Source: an uncultured Clostridia bacterium
GTDB taxonomy: Bacteria > Bacillota > Clostridia > Christensenellales > UBA1242
Direction: 5' to 3'
NCBI GenBank assembly: GCA_934778215.1
Contig: CAKVOE010000003.1
Coordinates: 1-64,000 of the forward strand
DNA: 64,000 bases
The position numbers and the translations under genes were made by a program. Position 1 is the first letter of the stretch. Every line of letters starts with the position of its first letter. This document shows, piece after piece, positions 1 to 8,528 of this stretch. Below the pieces are notes generated by a model. It was not told where the DNA came from and did not search any database. It was given only the letters and a program-made list of their open reading frames with translations.

Positions 1-109
1 GCCTTTAAACCTCTAAAAAATTTCATAATTACTCCCTTATGTAATATTATGAATAAATTATATCATATTAAATAAAAAAATCATAATAAAATTTATTTTC
101 ATAAATACA

Positions 110-205
110 AATTTTTACCGACCCCACCTTATGCCGAACATTACTGTTCGGCAATTTCTAATGCAGGGGCTTTTACCCACCGGGCAAATAGCCCCTTGCA
201 CGCCG
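110..205. ncRNA. candidate structured RNA, strand unknown
   Basis: Two strong inverted repeats lie in a row. One has arms TGCCGAAC and GTTCGGCA (about 132-153). The second has arms TGCAGGGGCT and AGCCCCTTGCA (about 164-200), with an internal CCC/GGG pair and one bulge. The region is GC-rich against a very AT-rich surround, has no open reading frame, and abuts a terminator hairpin that works in either direction. It could be an RNA read on the plus strand ending at that terminator, or a trailer of the tRNA-Leu transcript. I do not recognise a known family. Confidence 0.35.
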
Positions 206-212
206 GAGTAAC

Positions 213-245
213 AAAAATGCAAGCCCAATAGGACTTGCATTTTTT
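213..245. terminator. bidirectional terminator after tRNA-Leu
   Basis: The arms AATGCAAG (216-223) and CTTGCATT (234-241) pair perfectly around a 10-nt loop. They have an A-run on the left and a T-run on the right, so the hairpin can end transcription on either strand. On the minus strand it directly follows tRNA-Leu. Confidence 0.8.
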
Positions 246-331
246 GGTGCCGAAGGCGGGACTTGAACCCGCACTGAGTTGCCCCAACTGGATTTTGAGT
301 CCAGCGCGTCTGCCAATTTCACCACTTCGGC
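245..331 (-). tRNA. tRNA-Leu (CAA)
   Basis: The 87-nt cloverleaf has acceptor stem GCCGAAG/CTTCGGC, a long variable arm typical of class II tRNAs, a 7-nt anticodon loop CTCAAAA giving anticodon CAA, and an encoded CCA end. A terminator follows immediately and a promoter lies about 35 nt upstream. Confidence 0.95.
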
Positions 332-364
332 AAATTAAAAATTTTGTATGTAACTACAAAAAGT

Positions 365-393
365 ATTGTACCATAATTTATATGCAAAAGCAA
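365..393 (-). promoter_or_regulatory. probable promoter of tRNA-Leu
   Basis: On the minus strand TTGCTT and TACAAT are separated by 17 nt, and the -10 box lies 34 nt from the tRNA 5' end. The -35 match is weak. The rest of the gap from 394 to 598 is AT-rich and shows nothing else except the ribosome binding site of the next gene. Confidence 0.5.
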
Positions 394-598
394 GTTCTTT
401 AATCAAATTTTTTTGTTTTTTATAAAATATCCTGTTGCTTATGTGTAAGTTCTTAATTCCCGTATGCATTTAAAATTAACCATAATTAAATTTAACCCCC
501 AAAAATACAAAATATTTTTACCAAAAATTTAAAATATAGTTTAATTTATTAAGTTTAGCACAAACTTATAAGGTAAATTATTTTTTAGGAGATTTTTT

Positions 599-1858
599 AT
601 GTCATTTAATCCATTTAACGAAAAACCAGAGAAGGTAGAAAACGGTCTTTGTAGTTGGGATAAAATGTATCCTGCAAGTTACGACAAAGACTCAACCGAC
701 CCCTACACCAAAACCCGAATTATATTAATGAACGGTACAGAGTTCGAATCGGTTTATATGGGTCACAATTTTTCTAGAAATTGCCCCGATAACGAACTAA
801 GACGAGATTTGGCACTTATTAGAAAGGTTGAACAAGTACAGCAAAAGCGAATTTCAGCACTTCGCCCTATAAACGAGTCTATTTTGGAACACACCATAGC
901 CTATGAGCAACTCGCCGTAGACCTAACCGCCTGTATGGCACAAGAAGAAAAAGATGCAACGGTAAAAAAGGCACTAGACTTTGCACTTTTGGAAGACTTT
1001 GACCATTTATACCGCTACTCTAACCTACTTGAAATGGACGAAGGTATCCACGCTGAAAAACTTGTTGGCGATTACACCGAAATAATGCCGGGCAGACCCA
1101 CAATCTCTGAGCATCGCCACCCAAACGATGAACTTACCGGCTGGTTAAATAACAAAACCGCCGACCCTCTATCAAAACTTCACGCCTGCATAATAACAGC
1201 AGCCGAACAACAAACTATGAATTATTATATGAACATTGGGACTTTTTACAAAAACGACTTAGGCAGAAAGGTATATTCCGAAATTGCCATGGTAGAAGAG
1301 GAACACGTAACCCGCTATGGCGGACTTAAAGACCCTACCCTAACCTATTTAGAAAACTGTTTAAACCACGAATATACCGAATGTTACCTTTACTATTCTC
1401 TTATGACCGATGAAAAAGATGCACATATTCGAAAAATATGGGAACTTCACCTAACGCAAGAAATTTCGCACCTGCATAAAGTTGCCGAACTTTTAAAGAA
1501 GTACGAAAAACGAGATTGGCAAGAAGTTATACCAAAAGGCGAATTTCCAAACCTTTTGCATCTTAGACCAAACAAAGACTATATAAGAAAGGTATTAGCC
1601 GAATCTGCCCACGCCACTGCCGAAAAAGAAGATTACATAGATTCCAAAAATTACAAAGGCACCGACTTCATAAAAGTTCAAAAAACTCTAAACTCATCAA
1701 CCGATACCGAACCTGTGCATCAACTAACCGCAAAATATATTCAAGAGAACGGTAGCGACTACCGAGTTCAAGACTCTGAACACCCAGTAAAAGCCTTGCA
1801 ATCTAGAACAGAAGACAACACAACCGTTGGCAGAGAGTGTGTGATAAAAGAAAACTAA
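599..1858 (+). CDS. ferritin-like superfamily protein, 419 aa
   Basis: A long helical protein with motifs of the ferritin-like/rubrerythrin fold: EDFDH, EEEH and EISH are spread over roughly residues 130 to 300, each preceded by a glutamate-containing helix, which is how carboxylate-bridged di-iron sites look. It has no signal peptide or membrane segment, so it is cytoplasmic. The last ~80 residues are polar and low in hydrophobic content, probably flexible. A ribosome binding site (TAGGAG) precedes ATG. It is a single gene between a tRNA and a strong terminator. Known relatives handle iron or peroxide; the specific function is not recognisable. The fold is an inference from motifs. Confidence 0.7.
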   Translation: MSFNPFNEKPEKVENGLCSWDKMYPASYDKDSTDPYTKTRIILMNGTEFESVYMGHNFSRNCPDNELRRDLALIRKVEQVQQKRISALRPINESILEHTIAYEQLAVDLTACMAQEEKDATVKKALDFALLEDFDHLYRYSNLLEMDEGIHAEKLVGDYTEIMPGRPTISEHRHPNDELTGWLNNKTADPLSKLHACIITAAEQQTMNYYMNIGTFYKNDLGRKVYSEIAMVEEEHVTRYGGLKDPTLTYLENCLNHEYTECYLYYSLMTDEKDAHIRKIWELHLTQEISHLHKVAELLKKYEKRDWQEVIPKGEFPNLLHLRPNKDYIRKVLAESAHATAEKEDYIDSKNYKGTDFIKVQKTLNSSTDTEPVHQLTAKYIQENGSDYRVQDSEHPVKALQSRTEDNTTVGRECVIKEN

Positions 1859-1861
1859 ACC

Positions 1862-1900
1862 AAAAAAAAGATTAATGAAATTTTTCATTAATCTTTTTTT
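1862..1900. terminator. bidirectional terminator
   Basis: A near-perfect inverted repeat GATTAATGAAA...TTTCATTAATC is flanked by an A-run and a T-run. It separates the convergent ferritin-like gene (plus) and PII/DUF1538 operon (minus). Confidence 0.85.
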
Positions 1901-1954
1901 GTACCAAAACGTTTACAATGTATATATGCTTACATATATTTTTTACCTTGCACG

Positions 1955-2326
1955 CTAATCTAACAGCATAGAAATTGGCAAAGCAAAAACTACACCCTTT
2001 GCTACCGATTTAAAATCTGCAATAGCATATACGCTTTTTATTACAGGATACGCCAATTTTTCGTCAACAACTATAAGTACCGCTTCTTTTTCGGGCGAAA
2101 TCTCCATTCCAAAAAATCTTTTCTTGTTTTGTGAAACTCCACGCCCGTTTAAAATTACAGCACCCTTTGCGCCGTTTTCATTTGCAGTTTTTATAACTTG
2201 ATAGGCATAACCTTTTTTTACAATACTTACAATTAATTTATGCCCCGTTTCTGCAATTTTGTCCGGCTCTACATCTGTTATAACCGGAAACTTTATATCG
2301 CTAATTCCTTCAAATTTTTCATTCAT
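1955..2326 (-). CDS. PII-like signalling protein (second of pair)
   Basis: A small alpha/beta protein of about 123 residues resembling the PII/GlnB superfamily: an N-terminal strand-helix unit, a glycine-rich stretch ILNGRGVS where the T-loop begins, then a second strand-helix-strand repeat (EAVLIVVDEK). ATG at 2326 is preferred over the upstream TTG because AGGAGG sits 8 nt before it. It is the last gene of the operon, 12 bp after another PII-like gene. PII proteins bind nucleotides and regulate transporters and enzymes by docking. A role controlling the DUF1538 membrane protein next door is inferred from position only. Confidence 0.7.
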   Translation of the reverse strand: MNEKFEGISDIKFPVITDVEPDKIAETGHKLIVSIVKKGYAYQVIKTANENGAKGAVILNGRGVSQNKKRFFGMEISPEKEAVLIVVDEKLAYPVIKSVYAIADFKSVAKGVVFALPISMLLD

Positions 2327-2338
2327 ACCCAACTCCTC

Positions 2339-2689
2339 CTAAACAAATAGTCCTTTTGCACCCATAAAGCCGTCAACATCTATTGTAAGCCCTAGCCCAA
2401 CGCCCGGACTAGAAAAATTAATCTCCGAATCTATGGCTACCAAAATATTGTCGGCGTCTTGTTTTCTTGCACAAGCAAAAATTACTATATTTTTAGTTTT
2501 TTGCACCCCTAGTAGTTCTAAACTCATATTTTTGCCTATACCTTCGCCAACCTCTCGCAACAAAACCCTACCGCCAAAGCCTTCTATTTTTGAAACAATC
2601 TGGTCTTCGGTGCTAAGTTTACCAATTATTATCATAAATTTTAATTCGTCTATTTCGGATAGTTTAAAAGTTTTTAGTTCATCTTTCAC
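2339..2689 (-). CDS. PII-like signalling protein (first of pair)
   Basis: 116 residues with the two-fold beta-alpha-beta pattern of small PII-like regulators: KFMIIIGKL at the first strand, a variable loop with VGEGIGKN, then IVIFACARK. The start is GTG, next to the stop codon of the DUF1538 gene, which suggests translational coupling. GGGGAG lies upstream. The classic uridylylated T-loop tyrosine motif is not evident, so this is better called PII-like than GlnB/GlnK. It probably binds a small ligand and acts on the membrane protein encoded just before it; the ligand cannot be read from the sequence. Confidence 0.65.
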   Translation of the reverse strand: MKDELKTFKLSEIDELKFMIIIGKLSTEDQIVSKIEGFGGRVLLREVGEGIGKNMSLELLGVQKTKNIVIFACARKQDADNILVAIDSEINFSSPGVGLGLTIDVDGFMGAKGLFV

Positions 2690-4210
2690 TTATATCACTC
2701 TCCCCTCAAATTCGTCAGTATGCTTCTGTTTTAACTTTTCTATGTTAGAATATATGTCATCAGTTTTTGATAACTTAACCAATATCTTTTGCGTCTTTTT
2801 GTTTTCTACCTCTACACTTATTCTAAATATAATACCTAGCACTTCCATAATAAATACCGGTGTCATTCCCATTATTCCTAGCGTACCAAATCCGCCAAGT
2901 GAACCATTTAGCCCTAGCATTATTGGAAAAATAAAGGCAACCGTAATCGTACCCGTTGCAACCCCTGATGAATCAAAGGCAATAGATGTAAACAGTTTTG
3001 ATACAAATGGCATCATTATAAAAGACAGCCCATAAAGTATTCCGTAAATCCACCAAATAGAGAAGTTAAAGGTAGACTGCAATATAACAAGCGTTATAGA
3101 AAACAATATACTAAACCCCATAAACACCATTATAAATGGCACCTTTAAATTTCGGTTGGTAACTTCTTCTATCTGCCCCGCAAGAATTCTTATAGAGGGC
3201 TCACAAAAAGCCAAACTAAAACCTAAACTTGCACAAATTACAATGGTTATGCCTAGTTTATCTACACTAGCCAGTGCTTTGCCAAACTCGTTACCCATAT
3301 CTGTCAAACCGAACTCTATACCAAACAAAAATAGGTACAAGCCCACAAAGGTAACCGCTGACCCCAATAATAGTTTTAGCCTTTCGGTTTTGGATATTTT
3401 AATAAAGATAACTTCAAACACAAAAAATGCAAAAAACAACGGGAACAACGAAAAACTTACATCTTTAAGTGTTTCTAGTAGTAGTGACGAGCGGGTGGTC
3501 GATTCTACCACCTCGCTACCCGTTCCGCTATATATTATGGTAAGAATAAGCATAAGTACAATTGGACCAGCAGAACTTAATGCAATCAGCCCAAAGTTTT
3601 CTTCTCCCGATGTTTTTCCGCTTGTTGATACCATTTTTGCAACGCCAATACCCATCGCTAACAAAAATGGTGATGTTACAACACCCGTTGTGCAAGCGCC
3701 CGCATCTAAGCACATTGCAAAACCCTTTTCGGACACAAATATTCCAAGTATGGCAATCAGTCCATAAAGAACAAACAAAATTATCCCAAGCGAATGCTTA
3801 GTTACAATTCGAATTAACCCAACACAAATTAAAATACCAACACCAACGCCCGAAACTATTAAAACGAGAATTTTTGGTATACCAAAGCCCGCCATATAAA
3901 TTTTACCAGACAACACCTGCAAGTCTGGCTCTGCTATGGTTGTTAAAATACCGAAAATGAAACCAAATATTACAAATATATAAAACTTTCTTTGGTCGGT
4001 TACCGAGTTTCCTACAAATTGCCCCATAGGAACAATACTGTTATCAATACCAGTTATAAATATAACTTGCCCCACAATCAAAATTGCACAGCCTATAAAG
4101 AAGTTTAGCAAAAGAGCAGACGAAAACCTATACATTGTAAAATGTACAAGCAACACAAACCCGATTAGCGGTAGTACGGATATGAATATACTCTTTAACC
4201 TATGTAACAC
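2690..4210 (-). CDS. DUF1538 family integral membrane protein
   Basis: 506 residues, very hydrophobic, with about 12 membrane segments. It is built from two related halves: the phrase GIDNSIVPMGQFVG near residue 55 recurs as GIEFGLTDMGNEFG near residue 300, each after a membrane helix. This duplication and size match DUF1538 proteins, presumed transporters of unknown substrate that often sit next to PII-like genes. The start is GTG with AAGGAAG upstream. The cytoplasmic C-terminal tail is charged (~45 residues). Gene order here is acidic protein, DUF1538, PII-like, PII-like. The transport role is inferred. Confidence 0.75.
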   Translation of the reverse strand: MLHRLKSIFISVLPLIGFVLLVHFTMYRFSSALLLNFFIGCAILIVGQVIFITGIDNSIVPMGQFVGNSVTDQRKFYIFVIFGFIFGILTTIAEPDLQVLSGKIYMAGFGIPKILVLIVSGVGVGILICVGLIRIVTKHSLGIILFVLYGLIAILGIFVSEKGFAMCLDAGACTTGVVTSPFLLAMGIGVAKMVSTSGKTSGEENFGLIALSSAGPIVLMLILTIIYSGTGSEVVESTTRSSLLLETLKDVSFSLFPLFFAFFVFEVIFIKISKTERLKLLLGSAVTFVGLYLFLFGIEFGLTDMGNEFGKALASVDKLGITIVICASLGFSLAFCEPSIRILAGQIEEVTNRNLKVPFIMVFMGFSILFSITLVILQSTFNFSIWWIYGILYGLSFIMMPFVSKLFTSIAFDSSGVATGTITVAFIFPIMLGLNGSLGGFGTLGIMGMTPVFIMEVLGIIFRISVEVENKKTQKILVKLSKTDDIYSNIEKLKQKHTDEFEGRVI

Positions 4211-4225
4211 TAAAACTTCTTCCTT

Positions 4226-4708
4226 TTAGATTATATCTCCCCCGATTCCCCCACTAATAATATCAATATCTATTGCCCTTTTCTTTTTTCTAACTGCATT
4301 TTTTACCCGAGGCCTAGACGCCTTCTTTTGAGGTACAGCCTCTTCTTTTGATTCTTCTTGCTCTTCTTTTTCGCCCGTTTCTCCAAGCCCATTCAAAAAA
4401 TCATCAAAAAATTTATCAAAATCTTCATCTTCAGTAGAACTGCTATTTGTATCTGCTTCTATCGTTTCGATTTGTTCGGTCGGCTTTGATTCCTCTTCCT
4501 TTTTTCTAAAAGCACTTACATCAACAACTTTGTTAGATGCCAGTTTTTCGCTTGCTTTTGTATATTGATTTTTATATTCCAGTCCAGAGTTTCGTCCAAA
4601 GTTAGCCGATTTGTTTTCCTTTCTACTTACATTGCTAAAATACTCATCATTGCCACCAATTAACTTATCCAGTTCATCATTTAATGGTTTTGATTCCCGC
4701 TCTTTCAC
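4226..4708 (-). CDS. acidic low-complexity protein, unknown
   Basis: 160 residues, rich in Glu, Lys, Ser and Asp, with almost no hydrophobic core. A strongly acidic middle (about residues 75-125) is followed by a basic patch RPRVKNAVRKKKRA and a hydrophobic tail ending GGIGGDII. It is probably intrinsically disordered and could be a tether or a nucleic-acid or protein-binding tail. The start is GTG with GGGGGTG just upstream. It sits 10 bp after the GH95-like gene and 15 bp before DUF1538, so it is part of that operon. I do not recognise a family. Confidence 0.55.
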   Translation of the reverse strand: MKERESKPLNDELDKLIGGNDEYFSNVSRKENKSANFGRNSGLEYKNQYTKASEKLASNKVVDVSAFRKKEEESKPTEQIETIEADTNSSSTEDEDFDKFFDDFLNGLGETGEKEEQEESKEEAVPQKKASRPRVKNAVRKKKRAIDIDIISGGIGGDII

Positions 4709-4718
4709 TATGCACCCC

Positions 4719-7073
4719 CTAGTACTTTATTTCTAAAACAATTGATTTCCCGCTTGCAAGATTAACATTTTCAATAAAAGGACTAACAGGGTTTATGCTA
4801 TAGCCCTTTACCCTTTTTACGCCTTTATTTAAAACGACATTAAAGTTTGTAGATTTTAGTGCTTTTATTGTAACTACCGCACTGCCCTTTCTGTCGTCCC
4901 AAACAATATCCACAATTGTGTTTTGTGGAGTTTGTATTCCACTAATTCTGCCACTAACCCAATTGGTAGGTTTGCTTTGCATAATTAAGATGTTTTTATC
5001 ACTTCCTATTACAAAGCAATTGCTTATTGCACTTAAAATTAGTTGATTTCCCGCAATATTAAAATAATTCTCACTTCCAACCAATGCGCAAAGGTTGTTT
5101 TTGTCATACTCCATAGTAATAAGATTGCTCGCCATAAAGTTTTTAACTATAATTTGCAAAAGTTTAATAGTTGCTTCGCCATGTCCCAAAATAGCAGAAA
5201 TTTCTGCCAGCCTTGCAAGGCTAATAATGTTTTGAGCATAAATGCTTTTATCTAGTTTATGTACCACGCTATTTAAGTATGGAGCAATGCTCGACAAACT
5301 TGACTGTGCCGTTACTTCATGCGTTCCATACACAGGGTAGAATTGCAAAAATCCTGCACTAATATTACTGTTGTCATCATCGCTATACTCATTTAAGATA
5401 CCATTCGTAACTTTTGGTAGTGGTAACATATTCAAAAATTTTTGAAAAGCAACAACCTCTTTTAATGCAATTGAGTAAGTGTTAGATGCACTAATAATAT
5501 TAGAAAGCAATGTTCTAATAATGGCAAAATCTTGCGGACAAGAACTATACACTCCCACATTTTTTCTTTCAAAATATTTGCTTTTACCAAAAGGAGAATA
5601 TGAAGGACAACTTACAATATTTCCGTTTGCATCTAAATACAAATAATTCATATAAAATTTGGCAACTTCACACATAAATGGAAGAGCCTCATTTTTTAAA
5701 AATCTAATATCTTTGGTTAGCAAAAAGTAGTCATAAAACATATTAGCCACAATTGCACCACCTACAATTACCGAAACATCTGCCGATGCCGTAGACCCCA
5801 AAAGACCAGTACCGCTAGCATAATAAAATGGCACAAAAAAGCCCTTAGACTTATAAACTCTAAACGCATTCTTTTTTAGATCGTCACTATATTTTATAAA
5901 GTAGTTCAAAAGTGCCAACAACTTTTCATTTTGCCCCAAAATTGTAGATGCACTAAATAAAGCAGGCAAACTACAACAACTATCTGCCAAAGCCCTATCG
6001 CAACAATAACTATAAGACCAAAGACCCGTTACAAACAATGGCTCCAACGATGGCATAATTCCACAAGCATTTAGATATTTACCAAAATTGAACAATTTTT
6101 CAAAAATTAGTGTGCTATCATCAGAAAAACCATCAATAAGTTTATCTACAAAAGTTTCCTTTTCGGTAGAAATTACTAATTCTGCCCTTCCGTTAAGTTT
6201 TGCAAACTCTGCCAAATGTGCCCTAAACGCTCTTTCGTAACTAGGGTTTTTTATGTTTGTTAGCGTAGCCTTAATCTCTTGAATTTCTCTATCTCTAAAC
6301 TTCGTTACAAATGTTTTTGCAATCACAAGCACGCTTTCGGCATTCTCAATTTTTATTTTGCCCATATTGTCGCTTGCCGTTGCTTTGCCATCTATAAACA
6401 CACGAGCAACCACACCTCTATAAACGCCGTCATACATTGCACTAAAAATCATAAAGTTGCCCACCGATTCAACTTTTACCTCTTGAAGAGCAGGCGAAAC
6501 CTTTCCGTTAAAGGCAATATATCTAAGGTCGTGTGGCACAAGCCCCATTTCCAAATTTAACAAATTGTTGCCCGCTTTTTGAATTTCGTAGTAAAACATA
6601 TTATCAGCACAAGACACAAAGCAAGAGCGGTCAATTTTTGTGGCACTATCGGTAAAGCAAACGCTTGCTTCGGCGTTATCCATATTTACTTGACGAAAAT
6701 AACTAGATATGGTTTTGCCAACTATATTTTGTTCAATTACAAGGTCGCAAAGTGGTAGCGGACAAGCTTTTGTAGGAGTATATTTTTTGGTTTCGAAGGC
6801 TTTTTCTATGGTAATACCCGCCATGGTTTGGTTTTTTGCCTCAACTAGCCTTCTTACTTCCTTCATTTTATCCGAAATATCAGGCAAAACGCCTACCGAA
6901 CCCAGCCACGAAGACCTACTGTCGGTAAGCATAATTTTTTCATAGCGAACACCGCCTTGTATAAGAGCACCTACTTTGCCATTTCCTATTGGAAGACTAC
7001 CCTCCCAAGCGCAAGAAACATTCGCTGGGCGTGAGTATTTTAAAACCATTTTTGCACTATTTATCCTTTGCAT
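4719..7073 (-). CDS. GH95-like (alpha/alpha)6 protein, catalysis doubtful
   Basis: 784 residues. The N-terminus (WEGSLPIGNGKVGALIQGGV) matches the opening of GH95 alpha-L-fucosidase-type proteins, and CPSYSPF near residue 487 matches the conserved T/CPSxSPE stretch of the (alpha/alpha)6 barrel. The segment that normally carries the catalytic Asn pair (a NIN...MNYW-type motif) instead reads LWSYSYCCDRALADS near residue 352, and the late HRHLS-type motif is YGTHEVTAQS. There is no signal peptide, so it acts in the cytoplasm if at all. It heads the operon with the PII-like and DUF1538 genes. It may cleave or bind a different sugar, or be a pseudoenzyme. Confidence 0.65.
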   Translation of the reverse strand: MQRINSAKMVLKYSRPANVSCAWEGSLPIGNGKVGALIQGGVRYEKIMLTDSRSSWLGSVGVLPDISDKMKEVRRLVEAKNQTMAGITIEKAFETKKYTPTKACPLPLCDLVIEQNIVGKTISSYFRQVNMDNAEASVCFTDSATKIDRSCFVSCADNMFYYEIQKAGNNLLNLEMGLVPHDLRYIAFNGKVSPALQEVKVESVGNFMIFSAMYDGVYRGVVARVFIDGKATASDNMGKIKIENAESVLVIAKTFVTKFRDREIQEIKATLTNIKNPSYERAFRAHLAEFAKLNGRAELVISTEKETFVDKLIDGFSDDSTLIFEKLFNFGKYLNACGIMPSLEPLFVTGLWSYSYCCDRALADSCCSLPALFSASTILGQNEKLLALLNYFIKYSDDLKKNAFRVYKSKGFFVPFYYASGTGLLGSTASADVSVIVGGAIVANMFYDYFLLTKDIRFLKNEALPFMCEVAKFYMNYLYLDANGNIVSCPSYSPFGKSKYFERKNVGVYSSCPQDFAIIRTLLSNIISASNTYSIALKEVVAFQKFLNMLPLPKVTNGILNEYSDDDNSNISAGFLQFYPVYGTHEVTAQSSLSSIAPYLNSVVHKLDKSIYAQNIISLARLAEISAILGHGEATIKLLQIIVKNFMASNLITMEYDKNNLCALVGSENYFNIAGNQLILSAISNCFVIGSDKNILIMQSKPTNWVSGRISGIQTPQNTIVDIVWDDRKGSAVVTIKALKSTNFNVVLNKGVKRVKGYSINPVSPFIENVNLASGKSIVLEIKY

Positions 7074-7104
7074 ACATACTCCTAACTTTGCTTATTACCT
7101 TATT

Positions 7105-7133
7105 ATTATATAACAAACCAATTAAAAATACAA
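7105..7133 (-). promoter_or_regulatory. probable promoter of GH95/DUF1538/PII operon
   Basis: A perfect -10 TATAAT (minus strand, 7105-7110) has TTGTAT 17 nt upstream, a poor -35. It lies about 30 nt before the GH95-like start codon. Confidence 0.45.
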
Positions 7134-7190
7134 AGTAATTTTCAAAGCCTTTTAACTAATTTTAACAATTGTGCAGATATTTTACTAAAT

Positions 7191-8336
7191 TTAAAATATT
7201 TTTGCAACAGGTGTGGTAAATTTTGCCATAAATATTTTTCGCCAATATTCTACGCTTTCGGTTATAATATTTTCCAAAAAATCTTCCCTATCAAAAAAAT
7301 AATAACCAAGTGAACCGGGGATTGCGTTTGCCTCCCCAAAGTACAACGCACCGCTATCTTTGTCATACAAAAAATCTATCCTTACAACCGAATTTGCATT
7401 TATCAATTTATAAAAGGTTTTTGCTATATATGTTATCTTTCTTTCTAGTTTTTTATTAATATCCGCTGGAAACTTTCTTTCGCTAGTTTCCATACCGCCA
7501 GCAACAGAAAATTTACCAAGTTTAGACACCCCTTTAATTTTTGTAGACCCGCTCAAATATTTATCCTCAAACGAAATTACCGTGCTTTTTGCAATAGGCT
7601 CTTCTATTAGCGATGTAACAATTTCGCCATTTTGAGTTTTTACCGCAACATTAAACTCCCTTTTGTTTACAATTGCCCGCTCCACAATTACTCTTTGACC
7701 AAAATCAAAACACAAGTTTACCGCCGTTTCAAAGTCTGCAAACCTTTCTATTAAACAAACCCCAACACTGCTTCCTTGTGAACACGGTTTGCAAACCACA
7801 GGCAAGCCAAACTGAGTTAGTTGTGTTATTACTTTATCTCTATTATGCAACCAATCTTTTTTTTCGATGGCAAAAAAATCTACCGTTGGTAATTCGTTTG
7901 CTATCAAAAGTTGTTTCGTCAAAAATTTATCCATCATTATTTCCATACTTGCACAACTTCCGGTGCTGGTTGCAATTCCACACATCTGAAAAAGTGCCGT
8001 TAGTTTTCCACTTTCTCCATCGCCACCATGACAGCAATTTAAAGCAAAGTCAATTTTAAATAAAGGCTTAAACTTATTGTTTTTAATTTTATACAAATAG
8101 TTATCATTTGGTTTTAGCCCCACTTTTTGTAGTTTAGAACAATTCATTGTGCCGGCATAGTTTTTAAACTCCGCAAGTTTTTCTCCAATATACCAATCAC
8201 CAAGCGGGTCTATATACACCAGCTTTATATCATAATTTTTTGCCTTAAATCTTTTATAAATTTGAAGTGCCGTAATTATAGACACATCTTTTTCGGTAGA
8301 CTTTCCACCGTAACAAATTATCAAATTTTTATTCAT
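7191..8336 (-). CDS. ddl: D-alanine--D-alanine ligase
   Basis: ATP-grasp ligase joining two D-alanines for peptidoglycan. It shows the N-terminal substrate motif CCHGGDGESGKL, the ATP-grasp lid and loop KPCSQGSSVGV, and the metal-binding end VRIDFLY...GEANAIPGSLG with Glu and Asn in the usual places. 381 residues is typical. ATG follows GGGGG by 5 nt. It lies downstream of murF, whose D-Ala-D-Ala substrate it makes, but a hairpin terminator intervenes, so it may be expressed by readthrough or from its own promoter in the AT-rich gap. Confidence 0.93.
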   Translation of the reverse strand: MNKNLIICYGGKSTEKDVSIITALQIYKRFKAKNYDIKLVYIDPLGDWYIGEKLAEFKNYAGTMNCSKLQKVGLKPNDNYLYKIKNNKFKPLFKIDFALNCCHGGDGESGKLTALFQMCGIATSTGSCASMEIMMDKFLTKQLLIANELPTVDFFAIEKKDWLHNRDKVITQLTQFGLPVVCKPCSQGSSVGVCLIERFADFETAVNLCFDFGQRVIVERAIVNKREFNVAVKTQNGEIVTSLIEEPIAKSTVISFEDKYLSGSTKIKGVSKLGKFSVAGGMETSERKFPADINKKLERKITYIAKTFYKLINANSVVRIDFLYDKDSGALYFGEANAIPGSLGYYFFDREDFLENIITESVEYWRKIFMAKFTTPVAKIF

Positions 8337-8414
8337 TTTTTACCCCCGAAAATTTTTATTAAATCAAATCGTTTTTACTACTAAAATTTGGCAATTTTAA
8401 AAAATAACAAAACA

Positions 8415-8440
8415 AAAGAATAGCAAAACAGCCATTCTTT
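8415..8440 (-). terminator. terminator between murF and ddl
   Basis: On the minus strand AAAGAATGGC pairs with GCTATTCTTT around a 6-nt loop, followed by TTGTTTTGTTATTTTTT. Two smaller hairpins precede it (TTGACA...TGTCAA at 8449-8472 and ACGCC...GGCGT near 8495-8512), so the 190-bp gap is unusually folded. Confidence 0.7.
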
Positions 8441-8528
8441 TGTACCTTTTTGACAGTTTGTACTTCTGTCAACTTTCTATTCAATGCAAACTTTCACGCC
8501 TGTAATAGGCGTAATGCAATTTTTAAAA

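Noticed and set aside
2433..3767. Plus-strand ORFs of about 200 codons inside the DUF1538 and PII genes
   Set aside because: Mirror frames of strongly supported minus-strand genes; no ribosome binding sites or recognisable domains.
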